From positions 1-9,358 of the forward strand of contig JACETS010000094.1 in the NCBI GenBank assembly GCA_013911195.1: a stretch of 9,358 bases of DNA. The letters run 5' to 3'. A program made the translations under genes and the position numbers. Below the pieces are notes generated by a model that made no database searches, was not told the origin of the DNA, and was given only the letters and a program-made list of their open reading frames with translations. Below, one piece after another: positions 1 to 6,959 of this stretch. Source of the DNA: Verrucomicrobiales bacterium. Lineage in GTDB: Bacteria > Verrucomicrobiota > Verrucomicrobiia > Verrucomicrobiales > DEV007. Each line of letters begins with the position of its first letter. The first letter of the stretch is position 1.

Positions 1-98
1 CACCAGAGCCTGCACCAGAGCCTGCACCAGAGCCTGCACCAGAGCCTGCACCAGAGCCTGCACCAGAGCCTGCACCAGAGCCTGCACCAGAGCCTGCA
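1..98 (+). repeat. 12-bp perfect tandem repeat coding for Pro-Glu-Pro-Ala
   Basis: The unit CACCAGAGCCTG is repeated eight times without a mismatch in bases 1-96. It decays in a ninth unit, where GAG becomes GAA and GCA becomes GAT. The array continues beyond the left edge, so the total copy number is unknown. The unit length is a multiple of three, so gain or loss of units by replication slippage would change linker length without a frameshift. The identical synonymous codons in every copy point to recent expansion rather than selection on the protein alone. Confidence 0.97.
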
Positions 99-1043
99 CC
101 AGAACCAGATTTTGAAAAAGGGGCTAAAGTTGGTGAGGGAGAAGGGCAGTATCAGGTTTTACGTAATTGGCCTATATACCCAGAGGGTAAAAGTTTGGGA
201 AGCTTACATGGTGATATGGCTGCTGATAGTAACGGTAAAGTTTACATAGCGACGTCTGGGAATATTCAAGTAATTGGTGCTAATGGTGTTTATGAAAGAG
301 ATTTAAAAACAACCGATGGTAAAGTATTTCAAGGAGTGCATGGGATGAAAATTCGTAAGATTAATGGAGAGGAAGCTTTAATAGCTGCCATGCCAAGCAA
401 GAAGAGAGTATTCGCAGTAAAATTAGATGGTACGGTTCTTTGGCAAATTGTAGGTCATCCAGATGTCGAAGGAATGTATGGTCATATCAAAGAATACAAT
501 CCTACTGATCTAGATGTGGCGCCTGATGGTAAGATTTATATAGTTGATGGCTACGGAAAGTCATTCGTTCATGTTTATGACAAGGATCGGAAATACCTAA
601 GTTCATTCGGAGGTAAAGGTAAGGAAGATGGAAAGTTTAATACTTGTCATAATATTTTAGTTGATACTCGTTCAGATACTCCAACTCTTTTAGTCAGTGA
701 CAGAGAAAATAATCGGCTCCAATTACATTCGATGGATGGTTCATTCATTAAAACAATTGACTCGGATTTACGTCAGCCTTGTGCTGCAGATATTTATGGA
801 GACCTGCTTGCCGTTGGAGAGTTGGGAGGAAGATTGTCGTTATACGACAAAAATAATCAACTCGTATCAAGAATTGGAGACGAGCCATCTGATAGGTCTA
901 AAGGTAATGGTGCAAAGCCGGAGGATTGGGTAGAAGGGGCTCTCGTTGCAGTTCATGGATGTACTTTTGATGTTAATGGTGACCTTTACGCACAAGAATG
1001 GAATCGGTTTGGGAGGTTAACTAAATATACAAAAGTTAAGTAA
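1..1043 (+). CDS. NHL-type six-bladed beta-propeller protein with Pro/Glu/Ala linker (5' end missing)
   Basis: The reading frame is open from the left edge (first full codon at 3) to a TAA at 1041-1043, so the true start lies upstream. The TTG at 195 is internal and is not a start, because homologous-looking sequence (GQYQVLRNWPIYPEG) precedes it. The first 98 bases code for a repetitive Pro-Glu-Pro-Ala linker, which typically joins a signal peptide or anchor to a folded domain. The rest shows recurring NHL-like blades: HGDMAADSNGKVYIA, PTDLDVAPDGKIYIVDGYG, NILVDTRSDTPTLLVSDREN and HGCTFDVNGDLYAQEW. The block around VYDKDRKYLSSFGGKGKEDG is typical of NHL propellers common in planctomycetes and verrucomicrobia, which are related in fold to peptidyl-hydroxyglycine lyase. 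The enzymatic or binding role is unknown. It is probably exported, but the signal peptide lies outside the window. The propeller call is strong and any specific function would be a guess. Confidence 0.85.
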   Translation, partial: PEPAPEPAPEPAPEPAPEPAPEPAPEPAPEPAPEPDFEKGAKVGEGEGQYQVLRNWPIYPEGKSLGSLHGDMAADSNGKVYIATSGNIQVIGANGVYERDLKTTDGKVFQGVHGMKIRKINGEEALIAAMPSKKRVFAVKLDGTVLWQIVGHPDVEGMYGHIKEYNPTDLDVAPDGKIYIVDGYGKSFVHVYDKDRKYLSSFGGKGKEDGKFNTCHNILVDTRSDTPTLLVSDRENNRLQLHSMDGSFIKTIDSDLRQPCAADIYGDLLAVGELGGRLSLYDKNNQLVSRIGDEPSDRSKGNGAKPEDWVEGALVAVHGCTFDVNGDLYAQEWNRFGRLTKYTKVK

Positions 1044-1092
1044 AAAATATCTATTACATCAACGAAACCCTAGGTTAAGGTGCTGTTGCTCC

Positions 1093-1132
1093 TGAGTTCC
1101 AAAGAATGGGAACTCATTAAAAATTATTTTTT
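1093..1132 (+). terminator. Probable factor-independent terminator after the NHL gene
   Basis: An 8-bp perfect stem, TGAGTTCC (1093-1100) with GGAACTCA (1109-1116), encloses an 8-base loop. TTAAAAATTATTTTTTC follows, so the U-rich tract starts several bases after the stem rather than directly at it. It lies 50 bp after the stop of the propeller gene and 245 bp before the transporter operon, as expected for a terminator separating two units. The stem is modest in GC, so efficiency is uncertain. Confidence 0.55.
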
Positions 1133-1376
1133 CATTAATAAAACATTTTATTGATTCGGAGATTTTTTTTTATCAGCCTGAGTTAGTGGTTTTGCTATAA
1201 GTATTTTGCGGCTGATTGATTAGCATTAATTGGCTTAATTAATGCTTTAAAATTTAACAATAATAATCTTTTAACAATCCTCGAAGTTGCTTATTACTGA
1301 GGCTATGAATTTAGCTAAGTCATTGAAATTGCTTTTTATATCTTAGACTAAGCCAAAAATTAATTTTTATTGCAGT
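1133..1376 (+). promoter_or_regulatory. AT-rich region upstream of the ABC operon with two dyads
   Basis: With the terminator, this 333-bp gap (1044-1376) has no supported gene. It holds a run of nine T (1163-1171) and a 7-bp inverted repeat, ATCAGCC (1172-1178) with GGCTGAT (1210-1216), around a 31-base loop. A perfect 10-bp dyad follows, AGCATTAATT (1222-1231) with AATTAATGCT (1237-1246), around GGCTT. The promoter of the transporter operon should be here, but I found no convincing -35/-10 pair; TTGAAA at 1323 has no good partner. The dyads could be an operator or a folded leader RNA. No Fur-box-like sequence is visible. The dyads are seen directly and the regulatory role is inferred. Confidence 0.4.
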
Positions 1377-2441
1377 ATGGAGGCGATTAGAGCTGAGTTG
1401 ATATCAAAAAGTTTTGGAGATGTCCAAGCTCTCAACAATGTAAGCATTGGCATTAATAAAGGTGAGTTGTTTTTTCTTTTGGGCGGTAGTGGATGTGGTA
1501 AAACAACTCTTTTAAGGTGTATTGCAGGATTAGAAAGTTCTGATCAAGGTTGTATTTATTTCAGTGAAAAAGACATTACCGATTTACCAACACATAAAAG
1601 GGAAGCGGCTATGGTTTTTCAAAGCTATGCTCTCTGGCCCCATATGAGTGTTGGACAAAATATAGCATTTGGCTTGGAGGAACGTAAACTGCCCCGAAAT
1701 GAAATTTCTGATAGAGTAAGCGAGGCACTAGAGATGGTGAAAATGCCCGGATTTGAAAATCGAGCAATTGATCAGATGTCTGGAGGTCAGCAGCAGAGAG
1801 TTTCGTTGGCTCGGGCCCTCGTTGTCAAACCTAAGTGCCTGTTACTTGATGAGCCTCTTTCTAATCTCGATGCGCAATTACGTTTGGAAATGCGTTCCGA
1901 AATCCGTCGTATTGTCAAAGAGAATGGACTCACCGGTATCTATGTTACACACGACCAGTCAGAAGCTTTATCAATGGCGGATCGTTTGGCTGTAATGGAC
2001 AATGGCGAAGTTCAACAAATAGGCTCTCCAGAAGAGGTTTATCGTATGCCTAAAAACACTTATGTGGCATCTTTTATCGGTGAGACTAATCTTGTTTCTG
2101 CACATGCAAAGAGTGATGCAGAAAAAAATTCGATACTCGTTGATACCATAGCTGGTCAATTTTTTGGTCGTCTTAGTTTAGAGGGTTGGGAGCCATTAAC
2201 CGGGGAGTCAGTTACTGCATCAATACGACCAGAGGCCATTAAGATAATAAAATCCCCTAATGACCCTCAAGGTCATATAACGGAAACAACATATTTAGGT
2301 GAGACTATTCAGTACAAAGTCGCAATGGCTGACGATACCGAGATTCAAGTTTCAGAAATGAACCCGCGCCAAGTTCTGGAGAGAGGGCAAGGCGTGGTTC
2401 TTGAAATTCAACCTGAAGACGTGATCATTCTAAAGGATTAA
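1377..2441 (+). CDS. ABC importer ATP-binding protein (FbpC/PotA/AfuC type)
   Basis: This is the cytoplasmic ATPase that powers a periplasmic-binding-protein-dependent importer. All ABC motifs are present in order: Walker A GGSGCGKT (36-43), Q-loop in FQSYALWPH (Q82), signature MSGGQQQR (134-141), Walker B CLLLDEP (154-160), D-loop LSNLD (161-165) and the switch histidine in THD (H192). The C-terminal third carries a TOBE_2-like domain (SIRPEAIKII near 282-291). The length of 354 residues is normal for this subfamily. Walker A has Gly at position 37, where Pro is common (GPSGCGKT); this should not impair function. The ATG at 1377 is the only in-frame start after the TAG at 1344 and has no Shine-Dalgarno. 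It is first in the operon, 26 bp before the binding protein gene, an order (ATPase first) that differs from the classic fbpABC order. The family includes iron, polyamine and sugar-phosphate importers, so the substrate is not determined by this gene. Confidence 0.93.
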   Translation: MEAIRAELISKSFGDVQALNNVSIGINKGELFFLLGGSGCGKTTLLRCIAGLESSDQGCIYFSEKDITDLPTHKREAAMVFQSYALWPHMSVGQNIAFGLEERKLPRNEISDRVSEALEMVKMPGFENRAIDQMSGGQQQRVSLARALVVKPKCLLLDEPLSNLDAQLRLEMRSEIRRIVKENGLTGIYVTHDQSEALSMADRLAVMDNGEVQQIGSPEEVYRMPKNTYVASFIGETNLVSAHAKSDAEKNSILVDTIAGQFFGRLSLEGWEPLTGESVTASIRPEAIKIIKSPNDPQGHITETTYLGETIQYKVAMADDTEIQVSEMNPRQVLERGQGVVLEIQPEDVIILKD

Positions 2442-2467
2442 ATGTAACGAAAAATACGAGAGAGTTT

Positions 2468-3946
2468 ATGAAGGTCCTATACAAGATCCTGCTGATTATA
2501 ACTCCTCTAGCTATTGTGGTTGCGGCTCCTCTTGTCCTGCGTGACGATGAGACAGAAGGAGCGAATGAGGCGGACATGCGTCTTGATGTAATCACTCCTC
2601 ATACTGAAACTTTAAGGCGTGAATTTGGTGAAGCGTTCTCTCAGTACTGGCAGAAAAAAACCGGTAAGAGTGTTTACGTTAACTTTCTTGTTCCGGGTGG
2701 AACTTCAGAGTGTGTGCGAGTAATTAATAATGGTTTTGAAGCTTCAATTGAGAGGGGTGAAATTGGTTGTAATGCTGATGTTTTTTTTGGAGGAGGTGCT
2801 TATGATTATAAAAAATTAGCCAAGCTCGAACGATTTGAAAAGCTACGTATTTTTGATACGCAGCCAGAACTTTTTAAAGAAGGGGGCATTCCGCAAAATT
2901 TAGGAGGAGAAACATTTTACGATGCTAATCTCACATGGATTGGATCAGTTTTATCAAGTTTTGGGATATGTTATAATATTGATCTTCTTGAAGAGAGAGG
3001 GCTCTGTATACCAACGAGTTGGGATGATTTGGGTGATCCAGGTTATGTTCGAGGCATTGCTTTAGCTGATACCACAAAAAGTTCTTCTGTGACCAAGGCA
3101 TTAGAGATGCTTGTGCAGCAGAAAATTCAAAATGAATTATTAAATGATGTCTCTGGGAAGAGTAAGAAAGAACTAATAGAGCTAGGTTGGGCCAAAAGTT
3201 TACGCCTTATTCAAAGAATTGGCGCTAATGCTAGGTACTTTACTGATAGTTCTTCTAAAATTCCAAGAGATGTAGCACAGGGTAACGCAATCGCTGGCAT
3301 GTGTGTTGATTTTTATGGTCGAACTACCGCAGAGTCACTTAAGAAGCAGGATGGATTATCAAGAGTGGGTTATGTCATGCCTCCTGGAGGTAGCTCAATA
3401 AGTGTTGACCCTATCGCTGTTTTGAAAGGTGCTCCTCACGTGGATTTGGCTCATTCATTTGTTGAATTCGTCCTATCTAAGGAAGGTCAAATGATTTGGG
3501 CAGCTGCACCGGGGAGTCATCCTGGTCCCAAGTACAGGGCGCTTCGCCGTTTACCTGTTCGTCCTGATCTTTATCAAGGAGAAACTCTTGGATTGATGAT
3601 TGACGGTTCGGAAATGCCCTTCGAACAGGCCAAAAAATTTAATTATGACGGATCCTTAACCGGCCATCTATTTACTCCTCTGAGGACTATTGTTAGGGTA
3701 ATGTGTATTGATGCTCATGATGAGATGAAAGAGGCATGGAAGGCTCTGATAGACTCAGGATTTCCACCACAAGCGACTGAAAAATTTCATGATATTAGTC
3801 TAGTGTCCTATGAATTGGCGGGAACTTCCATCAAGTCTACCCTTAAAAAAAGTAAAGTAGATGCAGTTAAGTTGATGAATGAACTCGGTTCATTCTTTAG
3901 AAAAAACTACAAAGAGGCGAAACAACTAGCAGAGGAGGGAAAATGA
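2468..3946 (+). CDS. ABC importer substrate-binding protein, membrane-anchored, extended C-terminus
   Basis: This is a periplasmic ligand-binding protein of the type II (FbpA/AfuA/PotD-like) superfamily. Residues 5-24 form one hydrophobic segment after a short basic start. No lipobox cysteine follows, and Pro21 makes signal peptidase cleavage at VAA doubtful, so it may stay as a signal anchor. Family landmarks are the first strand VITPHTET (41-48), PGGTSE (76-81), ADVFFGGG (103-110), SWDDLGDP (184-191), PPGGSS (305-310) and a helix ending LSKEGQMIW (336-344). At 492 residues it is about 150 longer than ordinary members. The extra part follows residue 350 (RALRRLPVRPDLY, then TPLRTIVRVMCIDAHDE). 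The tandem Tyr-Tyr that binds ferric iron in FbpA is not seen; DFYG (281-284) lies near the expected place. A weak GAGAGAG (2458-2464) precedes the ATG. The stop overlaps the permease start. The transporter role is secure but the ligand is unknown. Confidence 0.9.
   Translation: MKVLYKILLIITPLAIVVAAPLVLRDDETEGANEADMRLDVITPHTETLRREFGEAFSQYWQKKTGKSVYVNFLVPGGTSECVRVINNGFEASIERGEIGCNADVFFGGGAYDYKKLAKLERFEKLRIFDTQPELFKEGGIPQNLGGETFYDANLTWIGSVLSSFGICYNIDLLEERGLCIPTSWDDLGDPGYVRGIALADTTKSSSVTKALEMLVQQKIQNELLNDVSGKSKKELIELGWAKSLRLIQRIGANARYFTDSSSKIPRDVAQGNAIAGMCVDFYGRTTAESLKKQDGLSRVGYVMPPGGSSISVDPIAVLKGAPHVDLAHSFVEFVLSKEGQMIWAAAPGSHPGPKYRALRRLPVRPDLYQGETLGLMIDGSEMPFEQAKKFNYDGSLTGHLFTPLRTIVRVMCIDAHDEMKEAWKALIDSGFPPQATEKFHDISLVSYELAGTSIKSTLKKSKVDAVKLMNELGSFFRKNYKEAKQLAEEGK
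3933..3945 (+). promoter_or_regulatory. Strong ribosome binding site and ATGA coupling at the permease start
   Basis: AGGAGG (3933-3938) sits 4 bases before the ATG at 3943, and the ATG overlaps the TGA of the binding protein gene (3944-3946). This is the only canonical Shine-Dalgarno seen before a start in the window. It fixes the permease start and suggests translational coupling, so that channel and binding protein are made together. Confidence 0.85.
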
Positions 3947-5637
3947 GAAAGAGTAACGCCGTTATTCTCACTGCAATAGTGACGCTCTTTTTTGGAGTGT
4001 TTTTTCTTTATCCTGTTCTAATGGTTATTGGAGAGGCTTTTGTTGATAAGGATGGAGGATTAACTTTTGACTATTTTGCTCAAATTTTTGTTAATCCAAT
4101 TTACCTCGAAGGTTTATGGAATGCACTTATTCTTGGAGTCACGAGCACATTCGTTGCCCTGCTAATTGCTTTTCCATTGGCAGTACTAAACCATCGATAT
4201 CAATTTCCCTTTAAGATCGCTTTATCTTCATTGATTTTAATTCCTCTGGTGTTGCCTCCATTTGTTGGTGCTGTTGGTGTAAAGCAGATGCTCGGGGTCA
4301 CAGGTTCGCTTAATGCTTTTCTTGAGAAAATTGGTTTAATGGACCCTTCCGCTCCTATTGATTGGTTGGGTGAAGGCAGGTTCTGGGGGATTGTGATCAT
4401 GAATGCACTGCACCTTTATCCCATTCTTTATATGAACATTGCAGCATCATTGGCTCACTTGGATCCTGCTATGGAGGAAGCGGCTCAAAATTTAGGTTGT
4501 TCCCCGTGGAGGAGGCTTCGGCGAATCACCATTCCACTTAGTATGCCTGGAATTTTTGCTGGTGGAGCTATTGTCTTTATTTGGTCTTTTACAGAGTTGG
4601 GAGTTCCACTGGTTTTTGATTATTCTCGCGTGGCTCCAGTGCAGATCTATGATGGGCTTAAGGATCTTGATAGCAATCCTTTCCCTTATGCTCTAGTTGC
4701 TGTTATGCTAGTCATATCTTCTGCAGTTTTTTTAATATCGAAGGCTTTTCTTGGGCGTTCTAAGCTTGGAGCTGCTCCTAGGCCAAAAGGTATTCAAACT
4801 GAAAAGTTGTTAACTGGTTTAAAAGGTTGGTCCTTAAGTTTTTTATTTTTAGGAACTTTTTTGATAGCTTCGTTGCCGCACTTGGGAGTAGTTTTACTTT
4901 CGACTTCTACTGACTGGTATGGAACAATATTGCCTGAGCAGTTAACCGCATCCCATTACCAAGAAGCACTGGGCCATCCATTGGTAGTTCCATCAATTCA
5001 AAATAGTCTTCTGTATGCGTCTGGGGCAATGGTATTGGATTTGATTATAGGACTTGCCATTGCTTGGGTTATTGTTCGTAGCACGATTCGTGGGCGTGCT
5101 CTTCTAGATGCTCTTGTCATGTTGCCGCTAGCCGTACCGGGACTTGTTCTTGCTTTTGGGTATTTGGCTCTTTCTCAGGAGGGGCGTTCGTTTTCATTTT
5201 TGATGAGCGATAACGGCAATCCACTATTCTTACTAATTATCGCTTATGCGGTTAGACGACTGCCTTATGTAGTTAGAGCTGCGGTTGCCGGTTTGCAGCA
5301 AAGTAATGTGACTTTGGAAGAAGCAGCAAAAAGCTTGGGTGCTTCTCCGACAAGAATGATGAGGCGAATAGCTTTGCCTTTGCTGTCTGCCAATTTATTG
5401 GCTGGTGGTATTTTGGCCTTCGCATTCGCAATGCTTGAAGTCAGTGACAGCTTAATTCTCGCTCAACAAGCTGAGCATTATCCAATTACTAAGGCAATTT
5501 ATGCATTATTAAATACACTAGGCAATGGATATGAACTTGCATCGGCTCTTGGGGTATGGGCAATGGTTTTTCTTGGTATATCAATTATAGGAGCTGTTCT
5601 TCTTGCCGGTAAACGTGGGGGACTTTTCCGGATGTGA
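3943..5637 (+). CDS. ABC importer permease, two fused MetI-like domains (FbpB type)
   Basis: This inner-membrane protein forms the whole translocation pore, two permease domains in one chain, as in FbpB/AfuB-like iron and phosphonate importers. I estimate about six membrane segments in each half: the first half spans roughly residues 7-269, the second 296-556, joined by a polar linker (GRSKLGAAPRPKGIQTEKL). Each half has the cytoplasmic EAA loop that docks on the ATPase: EEAAQNLGCSPWRRL from 178, ending in IPL before residue 200, and EEAAKSLGASPTRMMRR from 459, ending in LPL near 480. Both have the conserved Gly seven residues after the first Glu. Because both halves are in one protein, one ATPase gene and one permease gene suffice, as found here. 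The 564-residue length is normal for the fused type. It is the last gene of the operon, with start and coupling fixed by the ribosome binding site and ATGA overlap. Confidence 0.93.
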   Translation: MRKSNAVILTAIVTLFFGVFFLYPVLMVIGEAFVDKDGGLTFDYFAQIFVNPIYLEGLWNALILGVTSTFVALLIAFPLAVLNHRYQFPFKIALSSLILIPLVLPPFVGAVGVKQMLGVTGSLNAFLEKIGLMDPSAPIDWLGEGRFWGIVIMNALHLYPILYMNIAASLAHLDPAMEEAAQNLGCSPWRRLRRITIPLSMPGIFAGGAIVFIWSFTELGVPLVFDYSRVAPVQIYDGLKDLDSNPFPYALVAVMLVISSAVFLISKAFLGRSKLGAAPRPKGIQTEKLLTGLKGWSLSFLFLGTFLIASLPHLGVVLLSTSTDWYGTILPEQLTASHYQEALGHPLVVPSIQNSLLYASGAMVLDLIIGLAIAWVIVRSTIRGRALLDALVMLPLAVPGLVLAFGYLALSQEGRSFSFLMSDNGNPLFLLIIAYAVRRLPYVVRAAVAGLQQSNVTLEEAAKSLGASPTRMMRRIALPLLSANLLAGGILAFAFAMLEVSDSLILAQQAEHYPITKAIYALLNTLGNGYELASALGVWAMVFLGISIIGAVLLAGKRGGLFRM

Positions 5638-5774
5638 TTTTTTAATAGCTATATTAATTGATTCGGTGAACAATGAAGCTCTAGATGACACTTTTGCACC
5701 TGAGGCCGAACGTATTTATTATCGGATTAGGGAACAAGAGTAGTTAAGATTAGTAAATTCCGATTTTAATTTTT
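5638..5774. other. Convergent intergenic region with a 25-codon orphan frame
   Basis: This 137-bp gap separates the ends of the transporter operon and the minus-strand FG-GAP gene. On the plus strand a short frame from GTG 5666 to TAG 5741-5743 reads NNEALDDTFAPEAERIYYRI and then REQE. This charged, helix-like sequence is less random than the surrounding AT-rich DNA, but no ribosome binding site precedes it, so it may be the tail of a decayed gene. A 6-bp inverted repeat (ATCGGA near 5722, TCCGAT near 5762) with a loop of about 33 bases could form a weak shared hairpin. No convincing terminator is visible for either side. Confidence 0.3.
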
Positions 5775-6953
5775 CTATTTGGATGAATTTTCAAACCAAA
5801 CGACATTCTGACTTCTTTGTCCTGCAACCAGAATATCATTATCTCCGTCACCATCAAGATCGGAAATCATAGTGTCATAAGCCATTTGATTTAGGCTTAG
5901 GAGGCGACGGGTGAAATTTCCAGTGCCATCATTTTCGTACCATGCTGCAACCTTTGAGCCAAAACCAACGGTACATAAATCAATGTCGCCGTCACCATCG
6001 ATATCACCAAAATCTGTGGAATGTGGATACAGCATCTTCTCATCGATGATGTGTTCAGTCCAGTTAGGAGCTTCGAACCAAACGACACCAGTTCCATGGC
6101 CTCGACTAGCAAGAATGTCCACCTTGCCATCTTTGTTCACGTCTGCTGGGGCTGCATGCGTTGCACCAATTTGTTTGCCTGCATTAGGTAAAAGTTCTTT
6201 ACGCCATGGCTCATGGGTATCTTTTGGAGCATAGAATACTGCAAAATAATTTCCATCTGCAAATGGTTTACCTTTAGCTCCTAGAGTCAAATCAGGGCGG
6301 CCATCTCCATTAATGTCACCAAAATCAAAATAATGGCTTCCACCCGGAGCATTATTTTTAACAATAGGAATAATTTTCCAATCGATCACATCCTCTGAGG
6401 AATTAGATGGTTTGAGCCAACAAATTGATCCTGAATAAGGGCCCTTATCTACTGTGAAGTCGTTAGCAATGAGGTCTGCTCTTCCATCACTATCAATATC
6501 GAATGAACGAATACAATGGACTCCATGAATCTGATCAGTTATCTGATGCATTTTCCATTTTGTTTTAGTCGCATTTTTGTCAGGACACTCAAGCCAGAAC
6601 AGCCCCTGAACATAAGAACCCACAAAGTCTAAGTCACCATCGTTGTCTATATCATGAAGAACACAGTGAATGCATTGAGGTTTTTGCTTGGAGTCGGATT
6701 TGGCTAAGATGTTCTGTTCTTTGTATCCTGGTCCGACATACATGAGGATTTCATGCCCAGCTGAAAAGATAATTTCTTGGGTTCCGTCACCATTATAATC
6801 TGCGGCGGTGGCGGAATTTACATGAGCGCCAGTAAAAATTTCATGACGTTTCCAATCCTTAGCCTTTAACGATATTGAGGGTATTATCAGGATGACAGTG
6901 GCAAGAAATATTCGGGGTAATCGAGTTGGATCAAAATTAGTTGGGAAAAACAT
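5775..6953 (-). CDS. Secreted FG-GAP/VCBS seven-bladed beta-propeller protein
   Basis: The protein has an N-terminal hydrophobic segment (about residues 13-28, RIFLATVILIIPSIS) with a plausible signal peptidase site after SLKA (28-31). Seven DxNxDG-type calcium loops follow, starting at residues 52, 101, 152, 213, 271, 317 and 365 (DYNGDGTQE, DIDNDGDLD, DIDSDGRAD, DINGDGRPD, DVNKDGKVD, DIDGDGDID, DLDGDGDND). Their spacing of about 46-61 residues fits one blade each of a seven-bladed FG-GAP/integrin-alpha-like propeller, and the 392-residue length fits a single propeller plus export signal. Aromatic strands such as GLFWLECP, SICWLKP, VVWFEAP, AAWYEND and VVWFENS end the blades. Such proteins usually bind carbohydrate or protein partners outside the cell, but nothing shows the ligand or any catalytic activity here. 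It starts 6 bp after the stop of the lipoprotein gene and is probably co-transcribed with it. No Shine-Dalgarno is visible. Confidence 0.87.
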   Translation of the reverse strand: MFFPTNFDPTRLPRIFLATVILIIPSISLKAKDWKRHEIFTGAHVNSATAADYNGDGTQEIIFSAGHEILMYVGPGYKEQNILAKSDSKQKPQCIHCVLHDIDNDGDLDFVGSYVQGLFWLECPDKNATKTKWKMHQITDQIHGVHCIRSFDIDSDGRADLIANDFTVDKGPYSGSICWLKPSNSSEDVIDWKIIPIVKNNAPGGSHYFDFGDINGDGRPDLTLGAKGKPFADGNYFAVFYAPKDTHEPWRKELLPNAGKQIGATHAAPADVNKDGKVDILASRGHGTGVVWFEAPNWTEHIIDEKMLYPHSTDFGDIDGDGDIDLCTVGFGSKVAAWYENDGTGNFTRRLLSLNQMAYDTMISDLDGDGDNDILVAGQRSQNVVWFENSSK

Positions 6954-6959
6954 TTTTAA

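Noticed and set aside
1..98. CRISPR-like direct repeats
   Set aside because: The 12-base units are contiguous with no spacers and lie in an open coding frame.
195..197. TTG as the start of the propeller gene
   Set aside because: The frame is open and protein-like all the way to the left edge, through the Pro/Glu/Ala linker, so this codon is internal.
1137..1152. AATAAAA/TTTTATT dyad as a second terminator before the nine-T run
   Set aside because: The stem is made of A-T pairs only with a very small loop, and it is separated from the T run by ten bases, so it is unlikely to be stable enough.
2468..3946. Ferric iron binding protein FbpA
   Set aside because: The overall family fits, but the tandem tyrosines are not visible, the length differs, and no Fur-like site is seen upstream, so naming it fbpA would overclaim.
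5911..6234. Plus-strand open frame of 107 codons
   Set aside because: It is antisense to the FG-GAP gene, whose seven calcium loops show clearly that the minus strand is coding.
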